NCBI GenBank assembly: GCA_034096865.1
Contig: JAWQFJ010018384.1
Location: forward strand, 1-18,829
DNA length: 18,829 nt
Source: Theodoxus fluviatilis
Lineage: Eukaryota > Mollusca > Gastropoda > Cycloneritida > Neritidae
Direction of reading: 5' to 3'
Shown here: positions 11,101-18,266 of the stretch, in pieces
Numbering within the stretch: position 1 is the stretch's first letter
Layout of the letters: each line of letters opens with the position of its first letter
Made by a program: the position numbers and the translations under genes
Notes under the pieces: model-generated
What the model was told of the DNA's origin: nothing
Seen by the model: only the letters and a program-made list of their open reading frames with translations
The model's database searches: none

Positions 11101-14100
11101 AGAAGAGGCCAGATTGATCATAAATCAAAATTTTTTTTCTTTGAAATCACTTTAAAAAAAATCAAATGACAGACTCCCTGAGTGCTCACAGGGCGGGGAA
11201 GATGGGACGGTGTGCAGTTTGTTGTGTAGGCAGGGAAGATGGGACGGTGTGCAGTTTGTTGTGAAGGGCAGGGAAGATGGGACGGTACACAGTTTGTTGT
11301 GTAGGGCAGGGAAGATGGGACGGTATGCAGTTTGTTGTGTAGGGCAGAAAAGATGGGACGGTATGCAGTTTGTTGTGTAGGCAGGGAAGGTGGGACGGTA
11401 TGCAGTTTGTTGTGTAGGGCAGGGAAGATGGGACGGTGTGCAGTTTGTTGTGTAGGGCAGGGAAGATGGGACGGTGTGCAGTTTGTTGTGAAGGGCAGGA
11501 AAGATGGGACGGTACGCAGTTTGTTGTGTAGGGCAGGGAAGATGGGACGGTATGCAGTTTGTTGTGTAGGGCAGGGAAGATGGGACGGTACGCAGTTTGT
11601 TGTGTAGGCAGGGAAGGTGGGACGGTATGCAGTTTGTTGTGTAGGCAGGGAAGATGGGACGGTATGCAGTTTGTTGTGTAGGGCAGGGAAGATGGGACGG
11701 TATGCAGTTTGTTGTGTAGGCAGGGAAGGTGGGACGGTATGCAGTATGTTGTGTAGGGCAGGGAAGATGGGACGGTGTGCAGTTTGTTGTGTAGGGCAGG
11801 GAAGATGGGACGGTGTGCAGTTTGTTGTGAAGGGCAGGAAAGATGGGACGGTACGCAGTTTGTTGTGTAGGGCAGGGAAGATGGGACGGTATGCAGTTTG
11901 TTGTGTAGGGCAGGGAAGATGGGACGGTACGCAGTTTGTTGTGTAGGCAGGGAAGGTGGGACGGTATGCAGTTTGTTGTGTAGGCAGGGAAGATGGGACG
12001 GTATGCAGTTTGTTGTGTAGGGCAGGGAAGATGGGACGGTACGCAGTTTGTTGTGTAGGCAGGGAAGGTGGGACGGTATGCAGTTTGTTGTGTAGGCAGG
12101 GAAGATGGGACGGTGTGCGGTTTGTTGTGTAGGCAGGGAAGATGGGACGGTGTGCAGTTTGTTGTGTAGGGCAGGGAAGATGGGACGGTGTGCAGTTTGT
12201 TGTGAAGGGCAGGGAAGATGGGACAGTGTGCAGTTTGTTGTGAAGGGCAGGGAAGATGGGACGGTACGCAGTTTGTTGTGTAGGCAGGGAAGGTGGGACG
12301 GTATGCAGTTTGTTGTGTAGGGCAGGGAAGATGGGACGGTGTGCAGTTTGTTGTGTAGGCAGGGAAGGTGGGACAGTGTGCAGTTTGTTGTGTAGGGCAG
12401 GGAAGATGGGACAGTGTGCAGTTTGTTGTGTAGGGCAGGGAAGATGGGACAGTGTGCAGTTTGTTGTGAAGGGCAGGAAAGATGGGACGGTGTGCAGTTT
12501 GTTGTGTAGGGCAGGGAAGATGGGACGGTGTGCAGTTTGTTGTGTAGGGCAGGGAAGATGGGACGGTGTGCAGTTTGTTGTGAAGGGCAGGAAAGATGGG
12601 ACGGTATGCAGTTTGTTGTGTAGGGCAGGGAAGATGGGATGGTATGCAGTTTGTTGTGTAGGGCAGGGAAGATGGGACGGTACGCAGTTTGTTGTGTAGG
12701 CAGGGAAGGTGGGACGGTATGCAGTTTGTTGTGTAGGGCAGGGAAGATGGGACGGTATGCAGTTTGTTGTGTAGGGCAGGGAAGATGGGACAGTACGCAG
12801 TTTGTTGTGTAGGCAGGGAAGGTGGGACGGTATATAGTTTGTTGTGTAGGCAGGGAAGGTGGGACGGTACGCAGTTTGTTGTGTAGGGCAGGGAAGATGG
12901 GACGGTGTGCAGTTTGTTGTGTAGGGCAGGGAAGATGGGACGGTGTGCAGTTTGTTGTGTAGGGCAGGGAAGATGGGACGGTATGCAGTTTGTTGTGTAG
13001 GGCAGGGAAGATGGGACGGTATGCAGTTAATCGTTTTCCATCTTCTTTTTTATATGATTATAAAAGAAGTTTAGGGTCGACAGGAAAAAAGGGTCAGTCA
13101 GGTTACCATAGCTACAACTTTTTTTGCTTGCCTTACTGGTACGTGTACAGCAGCACTAGCAGTGTTTTGATGCAATCCGTTTACGCAAGTTTTACTCCGT
13201 GGAGCTAAGAGTTGGTCTCTTGCAGCATCTTTGCTTTATTCAGCCTTTGTCAGCAGATTTCCTGCTGTAGGGTCAAAGGTCTTTTTTTCATGGTATCGGG
13301 TATTCTTGATGCAGAAGATTTTCTCTGAATACAAGTCTCATATGCAGTTGTTGTGCTGAGTATGAACATTTCATCGACATCTTTTTTTGTGTACAATGGA
13401 CTCATTTGTTTTTTTACTGTCGGTCCTATTCTTCCTCAGCCTTGTGGAATGTGATCTGAACATCAACAACTCGGTTGGAATCAGAAACACCCATCTTCTC
13501 AGATACTACGCAAATGGTAAGTGCACTGAAATGCAACTGCGTTTATTTCTAGGATGAATGTCTTGTGAACAATTATATTTCAATTCCAGAGATGGAGGAA
13601 TATTTTGCCTTATTTTTATTTGTAATGGAAGCTTAACCCTCTTCACCTTGAGACGGGTTTGTTTATTTTAAGTGGATATCCTTGAGACAAGAGAGTTAAC
13701 GTGTGACAAATCACCCCCCGGGTATAAACAAAATGAATAAAAAATACAAAGAGGCAATGATCACTCACCTTTTATTGGTTTTCTCATCAGTAATACATTC
13801 TTCTACAAAATAGCAACCTCCATGAATGTATACAATCATGAGCAACCATCACAAAAAAATCAAAAGATGAAGAAAAATTCTGAATTACTCATTCGGTCAA
13901 GAGGTTGCCCCAAAAATTTAGAGCAAAATCATGGAAAGCATGCAGAATCAAGAGTTTCTTCATGTAGAATGATCAGAGTATCACTGCAGAAGTTCTGCAG
14001 CAAATTGGGCACGTTATTACCTTTTTCACAGGTGAATTTACCACAAGAAGCAGCAACTCCCAGTTCCGATGCCCTTGCAAAGCTTTCTGCACTGTAACAA

Positions 14101-15622
14101 AATGTTCCTGTTAGGAAGTCTCTCCACTGTGTGCTTGTGGGTTGTTCAGATCTAAAGCCCATGCAAGTGAAGAGTTAACTCCCCTTTGACCACACACACA
14201 CTGCCTTATGGTGGTTGACGCCGACTGACTCGACGAAATCGTCGATGTTGAACTTTGATAAGTTTGACGACCATGTCCCCGTAGTTCGCCAACTCCTCTT
14301 CTTCCTCAGATTCACTGCTTGCAGTCAGTGTGACTTCATCCGAATCTATGTCGATATTGCTCTCATCGGCATCGCGACTTCGACCAACAGATAGCTGCCA
14401 ATGAGAGCGATATCGACATAGATTCGGATGAAGTCACACTGACTGCAAGCAGTGAATCTGAGGAAGAAGAGGAGCATGGAGGCAGCAGTCGGCGAACAAT
14501 CACTCAACTTTAAAAAATTGTATTTCACGATCTAAGAAGCCGAATTTTACGTTGTTTACACTGAAATGAAGTTCAGCCACTGCTGGAACCGATGCACGAG
14601 AGCAGGGCGAGGTTACAGGGAATTCTGGGTAAATATGGCTGCTTCATGAATATGCATGTTGAGCGGGCGTTACCGGGCGTTCCAAGCGTTTAGACTGTGA
14701 ATGTGATAAAAAGCGGGCACTGGCAGGCGCTCCAAGGCGAAGAGGGTTAAGGATAAATGAAACTTGAAGACTTGATTCTGTCATTTGTGGTAGAAGCTGG
14801 TTGAAGAGATTCCAGAAATCAGCGTCTGTTTCTGAGATCTGTAAAACGCTGATCATTCCTTGTTTCCCTCTCCATATCTGTTCCCTTTTCCTGGCTTCTC
14901 TGTCCAGACTTCTTTGACTTCCGTTGCAGCGGATCCGCGCGTGCGTCCCCTCATGCTGTTCATCAAGAACTGGGCGCGGTTCCACGACATCAACGACGCC
15001 CGCAAGATGACCATCTCCAGCTACTCCCTGGCACTCATGCTCGTCCACTACCTCCAAGGTGGCGGTGGTTGTTATCATTGTTGTAATCATTGTTGTTGAT
15101 GTTGTTGTTCTTCTTGTTGTCATCTCTTGTCTCCAAGGTAGGGCACCCTAGGGTTTTGACCCCTTTGGATGTGGCTGGAAAAGGGTGGGCCCTAGCTGTG
15201 CAAGCTCATGTGACAGTGCCCCACACAATCATTTATCATCTTCTAATGATTTTGAGTTATGCACGCGTAAAAAAAGATGAGAGAACAAACTTTCAAATGG
15301 TGCACGTATTATGAAAAGTAATTGTGAAAAAGTTGTGAGCATTTGATGATCTGTACCAATATGTCAGATTTGGTGAAGCTTGCTGCTGATGTGCACTGGC
15401 CAGTCACAGGCGCTGTGTTTCAGAGCAAGGGAATCCCTTGTACTTTCTATGTCCAGGCCTGGCCAGATTTGACATGACTTTAGGGGAAAGCAGTACATCA
15501 ATATCGCCTTCCCAGGCTGTATGTGCATGTGTGTGTGTCACTGTGTGTGTGTGTGTCTGTGTGTCAGTGTGTATGTATGTGTGTGTGTGTGTTTGCGTGT
15601 GTGTGTGTGTGTGTGTGCATGC

Positions 15623-15679
<57 letters not shown>

Positions 15680-18256
15680 TGTGTGTCTGTGTTTCAGTGG
15701 GATCCTATCCCTCAGTACTGGTGTTGTGTGGTGTCTGTGTTTCAGTGGGATGCAATCCCTCAGTACTGGTGTTGTGTGGTGTCTGTGTTTCAGTGGGATG
15801 CTATCCCTCAGTACTGGTGTTGTGTGGTGTCTGTGTTTCAGTGGGATGCAATCCCCCAGTACTGGTGTTGTGTGGTGTCTGTGTTTCAGTGGGATGCAAT
15901 CCCTCAGTACTGGTGTTGTGTGGTGTCTGTGTTTCAGTGGGATGCAATCCCCCAGTACTGATGTTGTGTGGTGTCTGTGTTTCAGTGGGATGCAATCCCC
16001 CAGTACTGATGTTGTGTGGTGCCTGTGTTTCAGTGGGATGCAATCCCCCAGTACTGGTGTTGTGTGGTGTCTGTGTTTCAGTGGGATGCAATCCCTCAGT
16101 ATGGATGTTGTGTGGTGTCTGTGTTTCAGTGGGATGCAATCCCCCAGTACTGATGTTGTGTGGTGTCTGTGTTTCAGTGGGATGCAATCCCCCAGTACTG
16201 ATGTTGTGTGGTGCCTGTGTTTCAGTGGGATGCAATCCCCCAGTACTGATGTTGTGTGGTGCCTGTGTTTCAGTGGGATGCAATCCCCCAGTACTGGTGT
16301 TGTGTGGTGCCTGTGTTTCAGTGGGATGCAATCCCCCAGTACTGATGTTGTGTGGTGTCTGTGTTTCAGTGGGATGCAATCCCCCAGTACTGATGTTGTG
16401 TGGTGTCTGTGTTTCAGTGGGATGCAATCCCCCAGTACTGGTGTTGTGTGGTGTCTGTGTTTCAGTGGGATGCAATCCCTCAGTATGGATGTTGTGTGGT
16501 GTCTGTGTTTCAGTGGGATGCAATCCCCCAGTACTGATGTTGTGTGGTGTCTGTGTTTCAGTGGGATGCAATCCCCCAGTACTGATGTTGTGTGGTGTCT
16601 GTGTTTCAGTGGGATGCAATCCCCCAGTACTGGTGTTGTGTGGTGTCTGTGTTTCAGTGGGATGCAATCCCCCAGTACTGATGTTGTGTGGTGCCTGTGT
16701 TTCAGTGGGATGCAATCCCTCAGTACTGATGTTGTGTGGTGTCTGTGTTTCAGTGGGATGCAATCCCCCAGTACTGATGTTGTGTGGTGCCTGTGTTTCA
16801 GTGGGATGCAATCCCCCAGTACTGATGTTGTGTGGTGCCTGTGTTTCAGTGGGATGCAATCCCCCAGTACTGATGTTGTGTGGTGTCTGTGTTTCAGTGG
16901 GATGCAATCCCCCAGTACTGCCCAGTCTGCAGCAACATTTTCCTGTGAGTATATTGTATTTCTATATTTTCTTCTCCCTCACTCCTCTGTGGGTAGTTTT
17001 GTGGAGAGCATACCTTTGAAACTTTGTGATCACTTCAGGATTATGCAGGGATGTTTATTGTAGCAGTGAGCTTTTTAGGAAGATACCTGCCAACCACTCT
17101 GTAGTTGATTTTATATGAGACCTGGTTTACATAACATGATGTGATTGCGAAGGAATTTTAAAATATGCTGCTGCCACCCCCGCTGAGCCCCACCCCCACC
17201 CCCCCACCCCCACCCACCCCACCTCCTCCTCCACTCTTGAGGGTATCTTCTGCTTGATCAGTCAAACTAGAAGTGTATGAATTGAAGTTTGTGACAATGG
17301 CCGGTCATCCCAGGTCTGTGCAGCCCATTTTTTAATGTTGCAAATCCATGTTGGTGTTGCAAATTCATGTGTTGGTGTTGCTGATCCAATTCTATGTTGG
17401 TGTTGCAAATCCAAATCCATGTGTTGGTTTTGTAAATGCAAATTCATGTGTTGGTGTTGCAATTCCATGTGTTGGTGTTGCAAATCCATGTGTTGGTGTT
17501 GCAATTCCATGTGTTGGTGTTGCAGATCCAAATCCCTGTGTTGTGTTGCAAATCCAAATCCCTGTGTTGTGTTGCAGATCCAAATCCCTGTCTGGTGTTG
17601 CAAATCCAAATCCCTGTCTGGTGTTGCAAATCCAAATCCCTGTCTTGTGTTGCAAATCCAAATCCATGTCTTGTGTTGCAAATCCAAATCCATGTGTTGG
17701 TGTTGCAGATCCAAATCCATGTGTTGGTGTTGCAGATCCAAATCCATGTGTTGGTGTTGCAGATCCAAATCCATGTGTTGGTGTTACAGATCCAAATCCA
17801 TGTCTGATGTTGCGATGCATGTCCATGTCTGATGTTGTGATGCATGTCCATGTCTGATGTTGCGATGCATGTCCATGTCTGATGTTGCGATGCATGTCCA
17901 TGTCTGATGTTGTGATGCATGTCCATGTCTGATGTTGTGATGCATGTCCATGTCTGATGTTGTGATGCATGTCCATGTCTGATGTTGCGATGCATGTCCA
18001 TGTCTGATGTTGCGATGCATGTCCATGTCTGATGTTGCGATGCATGTCCATGTCTGATGTTGTGATGCATGTCCATGTCTGATGTTGCGATGCATGTCCA
18101 GGTCTGATGTCATTCTTTGCAGGCAAGGTTCCACCCAGACACCAACGTGCAAGACCTGCGTCTGGATGAAAGACTGCAGCTGCCAATGCAGCAGAACCAA
18201 CTGTCACTTGGGGATTTGTTCCTGGGATTCCTGCAGTACTTCAGCTACAACATGGA
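5062..18256 (+). CDS. TENT2: GLD2/TENT2-type non-canonical poly(A) polymerase, internal part of the gene (8 exons)
   Basis: The spliced exons 5062-5176, 5657-5748, 9325-9388, 9691-9757, 13440-13516, 14930-15058, 16898-16944 and 18123-18256 total 725 nt (241 codons plus 2 nt). Every junction keeps frame (phases 1,0,1,2,1,1,0). Counting from the first codon at 5062, the protein shows GS at 46-47, DVD at 58-60, the RAKVP block in exon 4, the third catalytic Asp at 118 in VECDLN, RPLMLFIKNWA at 144-154, SSYSL at 168-172, PVLPSLQ, and LGDLFLGFLQYF at 226-237. This is the motif order of the GLD2 family, which adds poly(A) to cytoplasmic mRNAs, often in germ line and neurons, using partner proteins for RNA binding. 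The family assignment comes from remembered motif similarity to animal GLD2 (RAKVPIVKF, NNIVGIRNTFLL, SSYSL, LHYLQ). The N-terminus and most of the C-terminal PAP-associated region are missing from the window. TUT4/7 or MTPAP are much less likely. Confidence 0.9.
5177..5656 (+). other. Intron between exons a and b, no repeat array
   Basis: A 480-nt AT-rich intron with donor gtaagg and acceptor ttgcag. It contains no tandem repeat, unlike most introns of this gene. Frames of about 60-110 codons overlapping it show no domain. Confidence 0.8.
5657..5748 (+). CDS. TENT2: GLD2 exon b: catalytic GS and DxD motifs
   Basis: This exon follows ttgcag at 5651-5656 and precedes gtaagt at 5749. Two bases complete a Tyr codon begun in the previous exon, followed by 30 codons. 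It reads YIVGSSLSGFATKRSDVDMC, the hallmark of the DNA polymerase beta-like nucleotidyltransferase fold: GS binds the nucleotide triphosphate, and the two Asp of DVD bind the two catalytic metal ions. Both aspartates are intact, so this is not an obviously dead polymerase. The exon ends in phase 0 after SEDY. Confidence 0.93.
5749..6235 (+). other. Unique first part of the intron between exons b and c
   Basis: This stretch follows donor gtaagt. I see no exon: the GLD2 sequence continues directly from SEDY to IDQKK. A 132-codon minus-strand frame here has no recognised motif. Confidence 0.65.
6236..7744. repeat. Minisatellite array 3, 69-bp unit with 25-bp subunit
   Basis: The period is 69 bp (6242 to 6311). 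Landmarks are gtatgcaagtgtcatggagt, ccaggtggcattgattg and tcacccaggtgtcatgactg. In places (6420-6450, 6850-6890, 7460-7560, 7620-7660) only the 25-bp part aggtggcattgattg plus tcactcaccc is repeated, so the unit is a composite of 44 and 25 bp. About 20 units are present. The 69-bp length keeps frames open and gives spurious proteins on both strands. Confidence 0.95.
7787..8535. repeat. Minisatellite array 4, 37-bp unit, about 20 copies, dimeric higher-order repeat
   Basis: The period is 37 bp (7787 to 7824). Landmarks are ggccacactagtggactcat and ccacagagaggggtgc. Copies are almost identical. The base after gtgc is G in the first five units, then alternates A,G,A,G from 8008 to 8489, giving a 74-bp dimer repeated seven times. 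An ACTAGT palindrome lies in each unit. Confidence 0.97.
8536..9324 (+). other. Unique last part of the intron between exons b and c, with a diverged two-copy repeat
   Basis: No exon is seen before the acceptor at 9324. At 8790 and 8876 the phrase atttctggtgactatgcact (second copy with one change) starts two related segments of about 60 bp, 86 bp apart. A 16-bp inverted copy of the array 4 core (gtccactagtgtggcc) lies at about 8715-8730. A poly-T run is at 8970-8980. Confidence 0.6.
9325..9388 (+). CDS. TENT2: GLD2 exon c
   Basis: This is a 64-nt exon with a good acceptor (cctttcag ending 9324) and donor (gtaagt at 9389). It encodes IDQKKEATEILFAIHRSIRK plus Cys and the first base of a Ser codon. 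It matches the GLD2 helix after the DxD strand (human VNQKTEARHILTLVHKHF, from memory). It joins the previous exon in phase 0 although 3.6 kb of repeat-rich intron separates them. Confidence 0.9.
9389..9690 (+). other. Intron between exons c and d, no array
   Basis: A 302-nt intron with consensus gtaagt donor and a pyrimidine-rich acceptor. No repeat or further gene is visible. Confidence 0.85.
9691..9757 (+). CDS. TENT2: GLD2 exon d: RAKVP strand
   Basis: This is a 67-nt exon following a pyrimidine-rich acceptor (cttcttgcag ending 9690). It encodes FVRESEVIRAKVPILKFKDS plus Ile and two bases of the next Ser codon. The RAKVPIxKF segment is conserved across animal GLD2 and leads into the strand with the third catalytic Asp. 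The donor is ATAAG/gtgagg at 9758. A 75-bp minisatellite begins within about five bases of this donor. Confidence 0.92.
9762..10660. repeat. Minisatellite array 5, 75-bp unit, 12 copies, abutting a 5' splice site
   Basis: The period is 75 bp (9781, 9856, 9931). Landmarks are aggagagctgccggcaccag, tcagtagcagtgcattgccc and ctggtctgcaggca. The first unit starts in the donor region of exon d (ATAAG/gtgaggagagctg). In later units the same place reads gtgtgtaggagagctg. Since 75 is a multiple of 3, it yields open frames of 293 (+) and 340 (-) codons made only of 25-residue repeats. These are not genes. Confidence 0.96.
10661..11190. other. Unique intronic spacer
   Basis: Lies between arrays 5 and 6 with several homopolymer A and T runs. 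A 93-codon frame at 10766-11047 has no recognisable motif. Nothing else is seen. Confidence 0.6.
11191..13028. repeat. Minisatellite array 6, 37/38-bp unit, about 48 copies
   Basis: The usual period is 38 bp (11401 to 11439). Landmarks are aagatgggacggtgtgcagt and ttgttgtgtagggcaggg; a 37-bp form has ggcaggg. Variable sites (gtgtgc, gtatgc, gtacgc; gtag or gaag; aagg or aaag) define types. A block of nine units is duplicated with a shift of 339 bp (marker cgcagtttg at 11591 and 11930), a higher-order repeat. Cys-rich translations (CVGQGRWD type) are spurious. Confidence 0.96.
13029..13439 (+). other. Unique intronic sequence before exon e
   Basis: T-rich sequence that ends in a good polypyrimidine tract and cttcctcag. 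No additional exon or repeat is recognised. Confidence 0.65.
13440..13516 (+). CDS. TENT2: GLD2 exon e: third catalytic aspartate
   Basis: This is a 77-nt exon with acceptor cttcctcag (ending 13439) and donor gtaagt at 13517. It encodes LVECDLNINNSVGIRNTHLL followed by RYYAN, after completing a Ser codon. The Asp in ECDLN is the third metal-binding aspartate of the catalytic triad. NNxVGIRNTxLLR is a strong GLD2 signature. The exon ends in phase 1. Confidence 0.94.
13637..14746. mobile_element. Non-autonomous piggyBac-like element with TTAA target duplications
   Basis: TTAA occurs at 13633-13636 and 14747-14750. Directly inside are terminal inverted repeats: ccctcttcaccttg on the left, and on the right a sequence whose reverse complement is ccctcttcgccttg (13 of 14 match). 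TTAA duplication and CCC-starting ends are the signature of the piggyBac superfamily. Subterminal repeats are present: gcgggcgttaccgggcg at 14663 and gcgggcactggcaggcg at 14713, and ccttgagac at 13646 and 13680. The 1.1-kb interior carries no complete transposase. It holds only an acidic segment in inverted duplicate (see 14293-14474) and a 77-codon minus-strand frame of unknown nature. It sits in the intron between exons e and f. Confidence 0.8.
14293..14474. repeat. Near-perfect inverted repeat, 74-bp arms with 34-bp spacer
   Basis: The arms are 14293-14366 and 14401-14474, with 73 of 74 bases matching in reverse complement. Each arm read outward codes NESDIDIDSDEVTLTASSES followed by a Glu run; the left arm on the minus strand has one change. 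Such acidic, Ser-rich stretches are typical near the N-terminus of piggyBac transposases. The outer flanks differ, so this is an inverted duplication of an internal fragment. Confidence 0.92.
14930..15058 (+). CDS. TENT2: GLD2 exon f: central domain
   Basis: This is a 129-nt exon following ccgttgcag (ending 14929). It completes an Ala codon, then encodes DPRVRPLMLFIKNWARFHDI and continues INDARKMTISSYSLALMLVHYLQ to the phase-1 G at 15058. RVRPL..IK.WA, INDA and SSYSL...HYLQ are the conserved central-domain motifs of GLD2 and other cytoplasmic non-canonical polymerases; SSYSL lies near the nucleotide pocket. The donor gtggcg at 15059 is weaker than the others in this gene. Its GC content is clearly higher than that of the flanking introns. 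Confidence 0.94.
15059..15521 (+). other. Unique first part of the intron between exons f and g
   Basis: Begins at the weak gtggcg donor. A GTT/CTT-rich imperfect trinucleotide stretch covers about 15068-15120. No exon is recognised. Confidence 0.6.
15522..15690. repeat. Imperfect (TG)n microsatellite
   Basis: About 170 bases of TG/GT with scattered C, A and TT interruptions; the longest pure run is around 15629-15672. It runs directly into the first acceptor-like tttcag of array 7 at 15697. UG repeats in RNA are known binding sites for TDP-43 and CELF-type proteins. Confidence 0.95.
15698..16897. repeat. Minisatellite array 7, exactly 25 x 48 bp, copying the 16898 exon edge
   Basis: Units start at 15698 + 48k. 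Each contains tgggatgcaatcccccagta, ctg, gtgttgtgtggtgtctgtg and tttcag. The 26th start (16898) is the true exon, and the distance of 1200 bp shows no net indel. Every unit carries the same acceptor as the real exon. Read in the exon frame, each unit encodes VGCNPPVLVLCGVCVS with no stop. Marker units with tatggatg occur at k=8 (16082) and k=16 (16466), and neighbouring variants suggest an 8-unit (384-bp) higher-order repeat. Confidence 0.97.
16898..16944 (+). CDS. TENT2: GLD2 exon g: short exon whose 5' edge is the last copy of a 48-bp array
   Basis: This is a 47-nt exon between tttcag (ending 16897) and gtgagt at 16945. It encodes (V)GCNPPVLPSLQQHFP. PVLPSLQ matches GLD2 after HYLQ (human PEPILPSLQKIYPE, from memory), which identifies it as the real exon. 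Its first 23 bases and its acceptor are identical to most of the upstream 48-bp units, so the exon edge is the likely source of the array. The frame stays open through the whole array upstream, so the exon could be extended 5' in steps of 16 residues. Confidence 0.87.
16945..17335 (+). other. Unique first part of the intron between exons g and h, with a C-rich tract
   Basis: Donor gtgagt at 16945. A C-rich stretch at 17174-17233 has at least six runs of four or more C, so the minus strand could form a G-quadruplex. No exon is seen. Confidence 0.65.
17336..17807. repeat. Minisatellite array 8a, 21/27-bp units
   Basis: The long unit tgttgcagatccaaatccat plus gtgttgg repeats at 27 bp (17701 to 17728). 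Shorter 21-bp versions lack one of the doubled aatcc parts. Variants have ccctgtgt or ccctgtct. The multiple-of-3 lengths give spurious frames on both strands (DLDLQHQHM on minus). Many units contain ttgcag. Confidence 0.94.
17808..18110. repeat. Minisatellite array 8b, 25-bp unit, about 12 copies
   Basis: The unit gatgcatgtccatgtctgat plus gttgc or gttgt repeats at 25 bp (17821 to 17846). It continues directly from array 8a, sharing a tgttgc core. It ends about 12 bases before the acceptor of exon h, where the last unit is altered to tccaggtctgatgtcattc. Confidence 0.95.
18123..18256 (+). CDS. TENT2: GLD2 exon h: start of PAP-associated domain
   Basis: This exon follows cattctttgcag (ending 18122). 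It encodes ARFHPDTNVQDLRLDERLQL, then PMQQNQLSLGDLFLGFLQYFSYNM. The LGDLFLGFLQYF segment matches NLGDLLLGFLKYY of GLD2, the first helix of the PAP-associated domain. I place the donor at 18257 (gtatgc), which leaves a phase-2 GA suited to an Asp before a Trp, as in the family. The alternative donor at 18269 (gttttt) is weaker. The remaining domain lies beyond the window. Confidence 0.85.
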
Positions 18257-18266
18257 GTATGCAGGG

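Noticed and set aside
11191..13028. Cys-rich + strand frames as a secreted cysteine repeat protein or conotoxin-like gene
   Set aside because: No signal peptide and no cleavage-site layout; the frames break at each 37/38-bp switch and are explained by the 38-bp array.
13929..14162. 77-codon minus-strand frame in the piggyBac-like element as the Cys-rich transposase C-terminus
   Set aside because: It has several Cys, but the spacing does not match a piggyBac zinc-binding domain that I can recognise, so it is left as unknown.
15801..16907. Minus-strand 368-codon frame with Thr/Pro/His-rich 16-residue repeats
   Set aside because: It is the complement of the 48-bp array. Only the + frame joins a conserved exon.
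17262..18207. Minus-strand frames (DLDLQHQHM and DMHRNIRHGHASQHQTW types) as repeat proteins
   Set aside because: They are produced by the 27-bp and 25-bp arrays. The 25-bp unit rotates frames, which is why several overlapping frames look alike.
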